Assembly: GCF_003674095.1 (NCBI RefSeq) | Contig: NZ_RDBF01000007.1 | Location: forward strand, 1-64,000 | DNA length: 64,000 nt | From: Aeromicrobium phragmitis | GTDB lineage: Bacteria; Actinomycetota; Actinomycetes; Propionibacteriales; Nocardioidaceae | Direction of reading: 5' to 3' | Shown here: positions 37,244-45,434 of the stretch, in pieces | Layout of the letters: the number at the start of each line of letters is the position of its first letter | Position numbering within the stretch: position 1 is the first letter of the stretch | Program-made: the position numbers and the translations under genes | Notes under the pieces: model-generated | The model's input: the letters and a program-made list of their open reading frames with translations, nothing else | Database searches by the model: none | What the model was told of the DNA's origin: nothing

Positions 37244-37675
37244 TGTCGTCCTGCCTCACACTCGGTTACGCATCAAGAGGATATTGAGCTCCATGATGCT
37301 TCTTGCCACTGACATTGACATGGGAAAGAGCAGGAAGGGTCGCGTGTCGGAGGCGTATCGGTGTGGCCAAACGTTCAATTCGCTAGGTCCTCGGGGAGGT
37401 TCGTGTGTCGACGAACCGGGCGGCCAACTGGTCGGCGGAGTCCGGTACCCGGGCACTTCCCTCGGCCGCACGCACACCGATGCGGCCGTCGGCGAGTTCA
37501 TTCGTCATTTAATCGCCAGCCATGCAATCGTGAACGTGGACGAGAAGTTCGGGCCTGTGTGATATGGACGTGCGGTGTTCACCTCTGGGCGAATCGTAGC
37601 TAACTCACAACCGCGAAGCACGCAGAACATCCAGCCCGCGGCGATTCCGTCCGCACTTCGTCAGGACGGAGCACG
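37244..37675. other. Island right flank, no confident gene
   Basis: About 430 bases. A 41-codon - strand frame at 37383-37508 (ATG, NELADGRIGVRAAEGSA...) has host-like GC-rich third positions but no ribosome binding site; it may be the end of an eroded chromosomal gene. From about 37,400 the composition returns to host-like GC, so the island edge probably lies near 37.3-37.6 kb. No att repeat matching the tRNA-Pro end was found. Confidence 0.4.
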
Positions 37676-38710
37676 ATGACAGAGCCCACCGCCCAGGCAG
37701 CCTGGCTGAGAGGGCGTAGCTGGCTCATCGTTGTCATTGCCGTGGGGCTCGTCCTGGTCGTCATCGGCGCGCGGTACGGCCCTCAACTTTTGGAACGCAG
37801 TGAGGCGGCCGTGGTCGCGACGAGTGCGGCCGAAGCAGCGGAAGCCCTCCCCGGGGTCACGTCGGCTGAGGCCACGGTGGATCAGCAATTCCGCAGTCAC
37901 CGGCGCGTACTTCGGGAACGACTCAACGGGTCCGTCAGCCCCCGTGGCGAGGTCACCATAAACGTCGTCCTGGCATCGGACCTGGACCCGGAGCAACTCG
38001 CCGCGGTGCTCAGGCGCATTCGCCAGGACTTGTCAGACCCAGCGCTGGCGCGGCACGCGGTCTCGGTCAACTACACCCAGCTCGGCAGCGAGCGGCGGAT
38101 CTTCGACGGGTGGGGCGTGGTGCAGCCGCTGGCCACTCGATCCGATGACGAGCTGAGCCGGATCGCCGGTTTCGCGCTCGATCTCCCTGACGGCGCCTGG
38201 TTCGATCTCGATCCGGCCACCTTCGAGCAGGGACAGTTCATGGACGCCGGGCCGCCGCTGTACGACGAGATCCTCGGACGCGACGTCCACGAGAGTTTCA
38301 CCGCCGGGGCTCGCCTCGATCTCGCGGCCGCGGACTTCCTCGGCGAAGCGGCGCGTCTGACCGATGTTGCAGCTGATGTTCTCGACGGTCCGACCGCCTT
38401 GTACCTGGTGGGCCGGAACGACACCACCGTGCTGACGACGACCGAACTGCCGGGGCTCAATGAGGCATTGCGCCAGATCGCCGCGCGAGCCGCCGAGGGC
38501 GACGCCGACGCGCTGGACGTGTCCTTCGACGCCGAGCGCGTGTGGACGATTGGCGGAGACCTCGACGGCACGGTGAAGGCGACGCTCACGCTGGACGTCG
38601 CCGGCACCTGCGCAAACGACGATCTGTACGCCTCGTTCATCAGCGACGCGGCCAGGATCTTCGACGAGCAATCCATCGAGCACACCATCGGCGTCGCCGG
38701 CTGCCCGTAA
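37676..38710 (+). CDS. Single-pass membrane protein of unknown function
   Basis: A 344-residue protein with one N-terminal transmembrane helix (SWLIVVIAVGLVLVVIGARYG, residues ~15-35) and a large outer domain. Segments such as AAEALPGVTSAEATVDQ and EVTINVVLASDLDPEQLAAVLRRIRQ look like repeated alpha/beta units that recall small ferredoxin-like folds in secreted actinobacterial proteins. CGGAGC lies upstream of ATG 37676. No signal cleavage site or lipobox is seen. No function is assigned. It stands alone between the island and the ABM gene. Confidence 0.75.
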   Translation: MTEPTAQAAWLRGRSWLIVVIAVGLVLVVIGARYGPQLLERSEAAVVATSAAEAAEALPGVTSAEATVDQQFRSHRRVLRERLNGSVSPRGEVTINVVLASDLDPEQLAAVLRRIRQDLSDPALARHAVSVNYTQLGSERRIFDGWGVVQPLATRSDDELSRIAGFALDLPDGAWFDLDPATFEQGQFMDAGPPLYDEILGRDVHESFTAGARLDLAAADFLGEAARLTDVAADVLDGPTALYLVGRNDTTVLTTTELPGLNEALRQIAARAAEGDADALDVSFDAERVWTIGGDLDGTVKATLTLDVAGTCANDDLYASFISDAARIFDEQSIEHTIGVAGCP

Positions 38711-38777
38711 GCACTTCAGACCCAACGACTCGCGGGGGAGCGCAGCAGGTCTCAACGGAGACGTGCCGCTTCGCCGG

Positions 38778-39107
38778 TCAGGAGCCGAAGACGAGGGGAT
38801 CGGCTCGTCCGGGAAACTCGCTGACGATGGTGTACACGCGCGGATGGGCCTGGGCGAGCGCGGCGGTCCTCTTGGCGTACTCGGCCGCCTCGGGGTCGCC
38901 CTGCGTGGACTTCACGTCGTCGGCGCTCTCCCACTGAGCGACGTTGATGACGCAGCTCTTGTCGAAGCTCGCGAGCAGAGTGGCCGAGATGAACCCTGGC
39001 CGCTTCGAGATGATTCTCTCGGTGCCCTCGACCAGCAGGTCGATCACCTCCTGCTGCTTCGACGGTTCGACCTCGATGACGTTGATGAACGTGACGGGAT
39101 TGGGCAT
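38778..39107 (-). CDS. Antibiotic biosynthesis monooxygenase (ABM) family protein
   Basis: A 109-residue ferredoxin-like dimeric alpha+beta barrel protein: FINVIEVEPSKQQEVIDLLVEGTE at the start, PGFISATLLASFDKSCVINVAQWESADD in the middle, as in ABM-domain proteins. Such proteins act in quinone or aromatic oxidation or as stress-linked dimers. GAGAGGA precedes ATG 39107. It follows the DoxX-like gene on the same strand and is probably in the regulon of the divergent ECF41 sigma factor, whose usual targets are small redox enzymes. Confidence 0.82.
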   Translation of the reverse strand: MPNPVTFINVIEVEPSKQQEVIDLLVEGTERIISKRPGFISATLLASFDKSCVINVAQWESADDVKSTQGDPEAAEYAKRTAALAQAHPRVYTIVSEFPGRADPLVFGS

Positions 39108-39169
39108 GGTTTCCTCTCATTCGTGTTCGGTGACCGGTTGCGTGGGACGAGTGAGCAGGCGTCATCACG

Positions 39170-39556
39170 TCACGGCCGTGCCGTCATGACGAGTGCGAAG
39201 TAGATGGCGGAGCCCGCCGCGAGCGCGAGGAAGACGAGTGGGAACGCGAGGTTGTGCAGGACTGACGCTCGTATGTGGGCACCGACGGCACCTACGTAGA
39301 ACATGACCAGCGCTAGTGCGGCGGTGAGCCCGAGCAGTGTGACGCCGATGAGCCCGATCACCAGTCCGACCGACCCGGCGCCCTTGAGTGCCGCAAGATA
39401 GGGCAGTGTCGTGGGGCTCAACCCGACCGCGGCGGAGTTGGCCAAGACGAAGCCGGCACGTTTCAGGTCGGCGCCGACGATGAACACATTCGCGCCGACG
39501 CATGCGACAGTCACTGCAGCGAGTGTTGTGAGGGCGGATTCAGTCAAACCGAGCAC
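39170..39556 (-). CDS. DoxX-like membrane protein
   Basis: A 128-residue protein with four hydrophobic helices (TTLAAVTVACVGANVFIVG, GSVGLVIGLIGVTLLGLTAA, ALALVMFYVGAVGAH, LAFPLVFLALAAGSAIYFAL), matching the DoxX/DoxX-like four-helix family. GTG start at 39556. A 16-codon open frame (MNERIDQPAG...) with an excellent GGAGGTGAGAAGGAG site ends inside its 5' end and may couple translation. It is divergent from the ECF41 sigma gene and may be a direct target or partner of it. Confidence 0.75.
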   Translation of the reverse strand: MLGLTESALTTLAAVTVACVGANVFIVGADLKRAGFVLANSAAVGLSPTTLPYLAALKGAGSVGLVIGLIGVTLLGLTAALALVMFYVGAVGAHIRASVLHNLAFPLVFLALAAGSAIYFALVMTARP

Positions 39557-39650
39557 CGCCTGAGACCGGCCGGCTGGTCGATTCGCTCGTTCATGCTCCT
39601 TCTCACCTCCAGGGCCGTTGTCGTGTCATGAGGGAGACGACGCCGCGTGT

Positions 39651-39708
39651 CGAAGTGTGAGGTGACGTTCACGGCAACCCGATCCGGGCGCTGCCACCTC
39701 ACACTTCG
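39651..39708. repeat. Perfect inverted repeat between doxX and ECF41 sigma gene
   Basis: CGAAGTGTGAGGTG (39651-39664) and CACCTCACACTTCG (39695-39708) are a perfect 14-bp inverted repeat with a 30-base spacer. Shape and base pattern (CGA..TGTG..GGT) recall the repeats at 15.7 and 29.9 kb, but the sequence is not the same. It lies in the divergent promoter region, so it may be a regulator site or a distinct member of the repeat family. Confidence 0.55.
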
Positions 39709-39788
39709 CCGGCCCGTTTCGTCTCTTTGACAGATGGCGTGATCCGATGAGCGGGTGTGCCGCGTAGGGCGCGAAGGAAGGAGGGGGA

Positions 39789-40718
39789 GTGTCGGCAGGA
39801 GCCGCATCGCAGTCCGGTGAACCGCCGGAGCTCGTCGACGCGATCCGCGAACGCAGTGTTCTGCTCGGCTTGAGCTACCGCCTCCTCGGTTCCCTCGCCG
39901 ATGCCGAGGACGCGGTGCAGGAGACCTACATCCGCTGGCATCGCCTCAGCGATGATGAGCGCCGCAGCATCGCGAATCCCCGCGCGTGGCTCATCACAAC
40001 GGCCAGCCGCATCGGGCTCGACATGCTCAAGACGGCCCGTGCGCGTCGAGAGCAGTATGTCGGCGAGTGGCTTCCAGAGCCTGTTCCCGTGGCCGCCCGA
40101 TGGAGCAGCCAGGGCGCATCAGGCGCGGTAGATCCTGCCGAGCGCGCAACCGTGGGCGACTCGGTCGAGATGGCGCTGCTGATCGTCCTGGAATCGATGA
40201 CGCCCGCTGAGAGGGTGGTGTTCGTCCTCCATGACGTGTTCGCCTACACCTTCGTGGAGATCGCCGGCATCGTCGGACGGACGCCAGCAGCATGTCGTCA
40301 GCTCGCGTCGGCCGCCCGGCGCCGCGTCGGTGACCACCAGCGCCGACCTGTGCCGCGCGCCGAGCATGTCGCAGCCGTGCGATCGTTCAAGGCTGCGTGG
40401 CAGACCGGAGACCTCGCCGGGCTGATGGACGTGCTCGATCCTGGCGCCACCGCGATCACCGACGGCGGTGGCCTCGTCTCCGCGTCCCTCGAGCCGCTGC
40501 ACGGAGCCGAGGACATCGCGAGGTTCTTCGTCGATGTGCTCGCCCGACAGCCCGGCCTCACCATCCACGAAGAACTCGTCAACGGTGAGCCTGGGCTCGT
40601 GACAACTGACGGAGCGGATCGCACGCTCGCCGTACTCGCCTTCGCCACGACGGACGGCGGCACGATCGAGCAGGTGTGGGCGGTCCGCAACCCGCAGAAG
40701 CTCGCGAGCTGGAGCTGA
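39789..40718 (+). CDS. ECF41-type RNA polymerase sigma factor (SigJ-like) with SnoaL-like C-terminus
   Basis: A 309-residue sigma factor. Region 2 is LLGSLADAEDAVQETYIRWH, and region 4 is the SMTPAERVVFVLHDVFAYTF..IAGIVGRT segment. The ECF41 hallmarks are all present: the WLPEP linker motif (about residue 93), DGGG in the C-terminal SnoaL-like domain, and NPQKL near the end (consensus NPDKL). In this group the C-terminal domain replaces an anti-sigma factor. Start GTG 39789. It is divergent from doxX-like and ABM genes, a typical ECF41 setting of small redox proteins. Confidence 0.9.
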   Translation: MSAGAASQSGEPPELVDAIRERSVLLGLSYRLLGSLADAEDAVQETYIRWHRLSDDERRSIANPRAWLITTASRIGLDMLKTARARREQYVGEWLPEPVPVAARWSSQGASGAVDPAERATVGDSVEMALLIVLESMTPAERVVFVLHDVFAYTFVEIAGIVGRTPAACRQLASAARRRVGDHQRRPVPRAEHVAAVRSFKAAWQTGDLAGLMDVLDPGATAITDGGGLVSASLEPLHGAEDIARFFVDVLARQPGLTIHEELVNGEPGLVTTDGADRTLAVLAFATTDGGTIEQVWAVRNPQKLASWS

Positions 40719-40740
40719 GCCGACTGAGCGTCGGCCCGTC

Positions 40741-41313
40741 TCAGGCGCGTGCGTATTCGGCGAGCACGACGCCGGATTCGTACGGGGTGATGGCGAGCGG
40801 ACGCAACGCCGCCGGGTCGTACGACCTGTCACCGAACAGGCGGACTCCGTCGCCGAAGAGCACCGGGTTGAGTTTCAGCGCGAGGCGGTCGATCTCGTCA
40901 GCGAGCTGAGCGGCAAGCGCACCGCCCCCGCAGAGCCAGATGCCCCCGCCGTCCTCAGCCTTCAGCTCGCGAACGACCTCCAGCGGGTCGCGATCGGTGA
41001 ACTCGACGTCGTCGGCACCTTCGGGACGCTCGTGGTCACGAGTGAACACGATCTGGCGCAGGTGGCGGTAGGGGTTGGGCAACTCGGGAAGGCCGACGGC
41101 GTAGGTGTTCCATCCCATCAGGACGGTGTCGAACGGCCCGTTCTCGTACTCGAGGCCCGCCGCGTTCGCGAGTTCCGTTGGCGCGGTGCCCCGGTACTTC
41201 TGCCAGATACCGGCGGCATGGTCGCCCTCGAACAGGAACTGGTCGAACTCGCCGGCGGGGCCGGCGATGAATCCGTCGGTGCTGACAGCGACGTAGTAGG
41301 TGAGTTCTCGCAT
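40741..41313 (-). CDS. Dihydrofolate reductase family (RibD C-terminal-like) protein 1
   Basis: A 190-residue reductase-fold protein: LTYYVAVSTDGFIAGPAGEF at the N-terminus, TVLMGWNTYAVGLPELPNPY, and IWLCGGGALAAQLADEIDRL (GGG cofactor loop). Such proteins share the DHFR/RibD fold but rarely act as true DHFRs. ATG 41313 has GGAG at 5 bases. It is divergent from a TetR gene, with operator-like repeats between the two, so it is very likely the regulator's target. Confidence 0.85.
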   Translation of the reverse strand: MRELTYYVAVSTDGFIAGPAGEFDQFLFEGDHAAGIWQKYRGTAPTELANAAGLEYENGPFDTVLMGWNTYAVGLPELPNPYRHLRQIVFTRDHERPEGADDVEFTDRDPLEVVRELKAEDGGGIWLCGGGALAAQLADEIDRLALKLNPVLFGDGVRLFGDRSYDPAALRPLAITPYESGVVLAEYARA

Positions 41314-41321
41314 CGGATCTC

Positions 41322-41369
41322 CAATCACAACAGGTGCAGTGATTGTGACCATAGCAGGTGCTGTGGTTG
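41322..41369. promoter_or_regulatory. Candidate TetR operators between the divergent genes
   Basis: CAATCAC (41322-41328) and GTGATTG (41339-41345) form a perfect inverted repeat. CAGGTGCAGTGATTG (41331-41345) is repeated as CAGGTGCTGTGGTTG at 41355-41369 (13 of 15). The sites lie in the 71 bases between the reductase and TetR starts, where a dimeric repressor would block both promoters. Confidence 0.6.
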
Positions 41370-41384
41370 GACTATCCTCGACTC

Positions 41385-41951
41385 ATGGTGAAGAACGATG
41401 AGCGACGCAATGCCCTGGCCGACGCCGGTATCGCGGTCCTGGCTCGCGAGGGCTCACGAGGCCTTACCCACCGCGCGGTGGACACCGAGGCCGGCGTTCC
41501 GCTGGGGACGACGTCGAACTACTTCCGCAGTCGCGAGCGGCTCATCCACGGGTTGTTCGAGCGGATCGGCACGCGGCTCGCGCCCACGCCGGAGGTCCTC
41601 GCCGGGCGAGCGTCCGAGCAGCCGAGCCGCGCGCTGTTCGCTCTCTACCTTCGCGACATCGTGCAACGTCTGATGACCCATCGAGAGGTCACCCTCGCCC
41701 TCTACGAACTGCGCCTCGAAGCCGCCCGTCGGCCCGAACTGGCAGGCGCTTTGGGTGACTGGCAGCGTGCTGGGCTCGAGGCCGACATCGCCTTCAACGA
41801 GGCAGCCGGCCTCCCCGGAGGACGCCGCGAGATCGCCCTGTTCCACTACGCGATCGAGGGCCTGGTGTTCGACCGGCTCACCTCGCCCATCGACCCTGAC
41901 ACTCCCACCGATGAGGTCGTGGACGCGTTGGTGAAAGGCCTTCTCCCGTGA
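41385..41951 (+). CDS. TetR/AcrR-family transcriptional regulator
   Basis: A 188-residue regulator. N-terminal helix-turn-helix: RRNALADAGIAVLAREGSRG then LTHRAVDTEAGVPLGTTSNYF, a standard TetR recognition helix. The C-terminal ligand domain (70-188) is unassigned. ATG 41385 follows the operator-like repeats. It probably represses itself and the divergent DHFR-family reductase in response to a small molecule. Confidence 0.88.
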   Translation: MVKNDERRNALADAGIAVLAREGSRGLTHRAVDTEAGVPLGTTSNYFRSRERLIHGLFERIGTRLAPTPEVLAGRASEQPSRALFALYLRDIVQRLMTHREVTLALYELRLEAARRPELAGALGDWQRAGLEADIAFNEAAGLPGGRREIALFHYAIEGLVFDRLTSPIDPDTPTDEVVDALVKGLLP

Positions 41952-41960
41952 CGTCAGTCG

Positions 41961-42728
41961 TCACGCCTTCGTCGGGACCCGCTCGATGCGGGTCCAGCCC
42001 CTCCAGCCGCGCTGCTCCAGCAACTGCATCACGCGTTCGGCGGCAGGCGCGGATTCGGCGGTGTTGGTGTCCAGCAGATTCACGAACTGGTCGTCGAAGC
42101 CGAGCTCGCCGGTGCGGCCCTCTTCTGTCGCACGCGTGATGATCCGGTCGAGGATGTCGGCGAGTTCCTCGGTGCGCGGGTCGTCGGCCGACCAGTCGAG
42201 GGCTCCGCTCAGCAGACTGTAGAGCCGGACGAGGTCGGGGTCGTCGAGGTCGCGGTGCTTCTGTTCGATGATGTCGTCGATCTGGCCGGGTAACTGCGCG
42301 GTGACCAGGATCCATGCGTCGCGTTCCTTCTCGATGTAACGCTCCTCGACGCCCAGCCCGCGCAAGCGATCGAGATAGCCCACCACCGACGCGGGCAGTG
42401 CCAGGTGGTCGCCGGCAGCGAGCCGGGCGAGGCGCTTGCGCGTGTCCTGGAGGCGACGGATCTCGGTCCGCAGCCGCTTGTCGATCCCCTGGACGCGGGC
42501 GGCGAACTCCGCCAGTTCCGCGTCCAGGAGATCCTCCACCTGCGCGAGGGGTACACCGGCGCTGGCCAGCACGTGCACCCGGATCAGCTGCACCACCGCG
42601 TCGGCGTTGTAGCTGCGGTAGCCGGACCGGTCGCGCTCGGGCTCGGGAAGGAGCCCGATCTTGTGGTAGTGCCGGACCGCGGCCACCGTCACCCCGGCGT
42701 ACGCGGCGAGCTGGCTGATCGTGAGCAT
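41961..42728 (-). CDS. MerR-family regulator of the DrrAB-like exporter
   Basis: A 255-residue MerR protein. N-terminal HTH is TISQLAAYAGVTVAAVRHYHKIGLL, then RDRSGYRSYNADAVVQLIRV, then a coiled coil (RVQGIDKRLRTEIRRLQDTRKRL). The long C-terminal domain (110-250) is the effector part. It follows the exporter genes on the same strand, and a MerR-type operator lies in their promoter at 44.5 kb. A relic of a second copy's 3' end lies at 47.4 kb. Confidence 0.87.
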   Translation of the reverse strand: MLTISQLAAYAGVTVAAVRHYHKIGLLPEPERDRSGYRSYNADAVVQLIRVHVLASAGVPLAQVEDLLDAELAEFAARVQGIDKRLRTEIRRLQDTRKRLARLAAGDHLALPASVVGYLDRLRGLGVEERYIEKERDAWILVTAQLPGQIDDIIEQKHRDLDDPDLVRLYSLLSGALDWSADDPRTEELADILDRIITRATEEGRTGELGFDDQFVNLLDTNTAESAPAAERVMQLLEQRGWRGWTRIERVPTKA

Positions 42729-42742
42729 GGCCCCACCCTGCC

Positions 42743-43516
42743 TCAGGAAATCTTCCGGCGGTAGGTCACGGCCGCGCAGGCGTACCCCACCACGAAGATG
42801 CCGACGCACCACGCGAGGGCGACCCAGGTGCCGTCACCCGCCGGCTGCCCCGTGAACAGATCGCGGATCGTGTTCACGATCGCCGTCACCGGCTGGTGCT
42901 CGGCGAACCAGCCCACCGGTCCGGGCATCGAATCGGTCGGGACGAAGGCGGAGCTAAGGAATGGCAGGAAGACGAGCGGGTACGAGAAGGCCGTCGCACC
43001 CTCCATCGACGACGCCGACAAACCGGCGATGACCGCCACCCACGTGAGCGCCAGGATGAACAGCGCGAGGATGCCGGCCACCGCCAGCCATTCCCCGATC
43101 CCTGCTCCGGTCCGGAATCCCATGGCGAGGGCGACCGCCACCACGAGCACCACCGAGATGACGTTCGCGGTCAGCGAGGTGAGCACGTGCGCCCAGAGTG
43201 CGGACGACCGCGCGATCGGCATCGAATGGAAGCGGTCGAAGATCCCTCCCTGCAAGTCGGTGAAGAGACGGTAGGCGGTGTAGGAGACGCCCATCGCGAC
43301 GGTGATCAGCAGCACGCCGGGCAGCATGTAGTCGATGTAGGAGCCCGAACCGGCCTGCGGACCGGTCTCGATGGCGCCGCCGAACACATACACGAACAAC
43401 AGCATGATCGCCACCGGCATGATGGCCGTCGAGATGATGGTGTCCGGGCTGCGGGTGACGTGCTTCATCGAACGTCCGGTGAGCGCAGCGGTGTCGGCGA
43501 GGAAGTGCATGCTCAT
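42743..43516 (-). CDS. ABC-2 type exporter permease (DrrB-like)
   Basis: A 257-residue membrane protein with six hydrophobic segments (TIISTAIMPVAIMLLFVYVFGG, YMLPGVLLITVAMGVSYTAY, VISVVLVVAVALAMGF, LAVAGILALFILALTWVAV and others). SMKHVTRSPDTIIS near the N-terminus is typical of DrrB daunorubicin-resistance permeases. GGAGG precedes ATG 43516. Its ATPase partner upstream is deleted internally, and with no in-frame stop a long fusion frame runs from the ATPase start through the permease. Confidence 0.83.
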   Translation of the reverse strand: MSMHFLADTAALTGRSMKHVTRSPDTIISTAIMPVAIMLLFVYVFGGAIETGPQAGSGSYIDYMLPGVLLITVAMGVSYTAYRLFTDLQGGIFDRFHSMPIARSSALWAHVLTSLTANVISVVLVVAVALAMGFRTGAGIGEWLAVAGILALFILALTWVAVIAGLSASSMEGATAFSYPLVFLPFLSSAFVPTDSMPGPVGWFAEHQPVTAIVNTIRDLFTGQPAGDGTWVALAWCVGIFVVGYACAAVTYRRKIS

Positions 43517-44062
43517 GACGTTTCCTCCTTCTGGTCGGTGGGTGTGGCGAGGGCGTCGCCGCGGGTCTCTCGGGCTCCGCCGCCGACGAGGGTGAGGAAG
43601 ATGTCCTCGAGCGACGGTTGCTTCTCGACGAACTCGACCTTCGCCGGGGGAAGCAGCTGCTTCAGCTCCGTCAAGGTCCCGTCGACGAGGATGCGTCCCT
43701 CGTGCAGGATCGCGATGCGGTCGGCGAGTTCCTCGGAGTCTTCCGACGAGTACCAGGTTCTCCCGACCGCTCAGGATGCCGTCGACGGCGGCGAACTGCC
43801 CGGTGAGACTGATGGACTGACGGACCTCAGCCGGCTGCGTGCCGACGTCGAAACCGTTGACCTCCGCGGTTCCCGCGTCGGCCTTGAGCAACGTGGCCAG
43901 GATCCTCACTGCGGTGGTCTTGCCGGCGCCGTTGGAGCCGAGCAGCGCGAAGATCGTCCCGCGCTCGACCTCGAAGTCGACCTCACGGAGCACCTCGACG
44001 TCCCCGTACGACTTCGTCAGGCCGTCAACCCGGATCGCGGGGGAGGAGGTCGGCGCTGTCAT
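43513..44062 (-). pseudogene. ABC exporter ATPase (DrrA-like) with internal deletion
   Basis: The 5' part is normal: IRVDGLTKSYGDVEVLREVD, Walker A LGSNGAGKTT, Q-loop region SLTGQFAAVDGILSGRENL. After LVLVGR (about 43,740) the frame breaks. In another frame the sequence resumes as ELADRIAILHEGRILVDGTL and runs to the native stop at 43513. Roughly 90 codons are missing, including the LSGG signature, Walker B and H-loop, so it cannot hydrolyse ATP. Sequence error is possible but would not explain so large a loss. DUF1048 and permease neighbours are intact. Confidence 0.8.
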
Positions 44063-44433
44063 GCGTGTGCCTTTTCCTGCTGTGCTTCTGCGGCGGCGAT
44101 CGTCGCGATCAGCCGTTGATGCTCCGGGTCGGTGTGCTCGCGGTCGGCGTACGCGGCCGCGAGGTCGTCGGCATAGCGGACGGGATCGGCTCCGACGACC
44201 GCGCGGATTGGCCGTCCGTCCGCCGCGGCACGTTCGAACTGGTCGGCGAGCTGCTCCAGCATCGACATGAGCGCGTCAGCGCGCGTGACCGTCCCGCGCG
44301 ACAGGAGGTAGCGCTCCAGCCCGTCGGCGGCCGTGCCGTATGCCGCCGGCAGGGCCTTCACGCGCGCCTTGTACTCGCGCCATCGCCGCTTGTCGCTCAT
44401 CTCGCCCACGACTTTGTCGAGGAAGTTCGTCAT
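44059..44433 (-). CDS. DUF1048 family protein
   Basis: A 124-residue helical protein: FLDKVVGEMSDKRRWREYKA at the start, then ADALMSMLEQLADQFERAAA, matching DUF1048, a family of unknown function that usually sits beside PadR or MerR regulators and DrrAB-type exporters. Its stop overlaps the ATPase ATG. It is the first gene of the exporter operon, right behind the MerR-type promoter. Confidence 0.8.
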   Translation of the reverse strand: MTNFLDKVVGEMSDKRRWREYKARVKALPAAYGTAADGLERYLLSRGTVTRADALMSMLEQLADQFERAAADGRPIRAVVGADPVRYADDLAAAYADREHTDPEHQRLIATIAAAEAQQEKAHA

Positions 44434-44488
44434 CGTCCTGCTCCTTGACTCAGTGCTCGCCCGCCTCGCGCGGAGAGCTCATGTCATG

Positions 44489-44520
44489 AGCATGGAGGGT
44501 TGATGCAGCATCAAGGTCAA
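44489..44520 (-). promoter_or_regulatory. MerR-type promoter/operator of the exporter operon
   Basis: On the - strand: TTGACC (44520-44515) is directly followed by TTGATGCTGCATCAA (44514-44500, a 7+1+7 perfect palindrome), then CATGCT (44494-44489) as -10, a 20-bp spacing. A palindrome in an over-long spacer is the hallmark of MerR/SoxR-activated promoters. The exporter's own MerR gene is in the operon, so this is probably its site. Confidence 0.75.
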
Positions 44521-44616
44521 GCGCGAACTTTCGAGAGTTGGCGCAGCTGGCGGCCGTCGCGACTCGCCCTCCTGGTTCAGTGCCGGAATCCCTCCCGGCC
44601 GGCCAGGCCTGTCGCG

Positions 44617-44976
44617 CTACTGCGGGAGCGGCACGACGTACGAGTCGACGCGGGCGATGAGCCCCTCGCGGAAGGTGAAGAGGTCGTTGAACGCGAACCG
44701 GAACGGCGTGTGGCCGACCGTCTCGGCTCGACCTTCACCCGTGGTGATCACGACCGGCCCGTCTTCGAAGACTCGCTGGACCGTGAGCTCAGGGCCTCCG
44801 ATGAAGGCAGGGTTGTCGATCTCGCTGTCGAATTCCGCTTTGCCGCGGGTCGTGCGGTGTCCGTGAATCACCCACTCGACGTCGTCGGTCACAGTGGCCA
44901 GGATTCGTGCGTGATCGCTGGCGCGGAACCCGTCCATGTACTCGTTCACGAGAGCGCGTTGCGCGGTGTTCGTCAT
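44617..44976 (-). CDS. SnoaL-like (NTF2-fold) protein
   Basis: A 119-residue NTF2-like protein: LVNEYMDGFRASDHARILAT, VTDDVEWVIHGHRTTRGKAE and FAFNDLFTFREGLIARVDSY are the usual SnoaL helices and strands. Such proteins are ketosteroid-isomerase-like or binding proteins; no catalytic set is obvious. ATG 44976 overlaps the stop of the AHSA1 gene, so it is cotranscribed with it and the ArsR gene. Confidence 0.82.
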   Translation of the reverse strand: MTNTAQRALVNEYMDGFRASDHARILATVTDDVEWVIHGHRTTRGKAEFDSEIDNPAFIGGPELTVQRVFEDGPVVITTGEGRAETVGHTPFRFAFNDLFTFREGLIARVDSYVVPLPQ

Positions 44977-45434
44977 GACGTGACCTCTCCTTTCGAGTCC
45001 TGGGCGCCGAGGTGGGCGGCAAGGGCATCGACCATCGAGGCAAGGCCCTCGCGCGCCTGGTCGGTGCGAAGCTCGGCGGGAAGCTTGCTCTGGTGGATCG
45101 TGAGGAAGCTCGCGGCGCCGTCGGCCTCGATGGAGATGCTGGTGCGGATGCCGGTGGCCGGTTCATCGAAGGCCAACCTCGTCGGTTCCTCGACAGCTAA
45201 GTAGATGAACCGCAGCCGGCGCACCTCTCCGTCGGGGGACCGTGTGTCGAGTGAGAACTCGCCGCCCGAACGTAAATCGATCCGGACCGAGTCGGCGGGA
45301 ACCGTCGCGTGGGACCCACCCCAGAACGCCGCGACCCCTCCCGCCGTGGTGAAGGTGCGACACACGACCTGCGGCGGGGCCGGAAGCCTGCGCGCGGCGA
45401 TGAGCTGGTCACCGCGAAGTTCCGTCGTGGTCAT
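44973..45434 (-). CDS. SRPBCC/AHSA1-domain protein
   Basis: A 153-residue START-like protein: LIAARRLPAPPQVVCRTFTT, GGVAAFWGG, IDLRSGGEFSLDTRSPDGEV and REGLASMVDALAAHLG are typical AHSA1 segments. ArsR-SRPBCC pairs are very common and tend to be stress- or ligand-responsive. ATG 45434 overlaps the stop of the ArsR-containing gene upstream, and its stop overlaps the SnoaL start. Confidence 0.86.
   Translation of the reverse strand: MTTTELRGDQLIAARRLPAPPQVVCRTFTTAGGVAAFWGGSHATVPADSVRIDLRSGGEFSLDTRSPDGEVRRLRFIYLAVEEPTRLAFDEPATGIRTSISIEADGAASFLTIHQSKLPAELRTDQAREGLASMVDALAAHLGAQDSKGEVTS

Noticed and set aside
37164-37562. A 132-codon + strand frame at the island right edge
   Set aside because: Overlaps the methyltransferase start region and has no ribosome site or motif.
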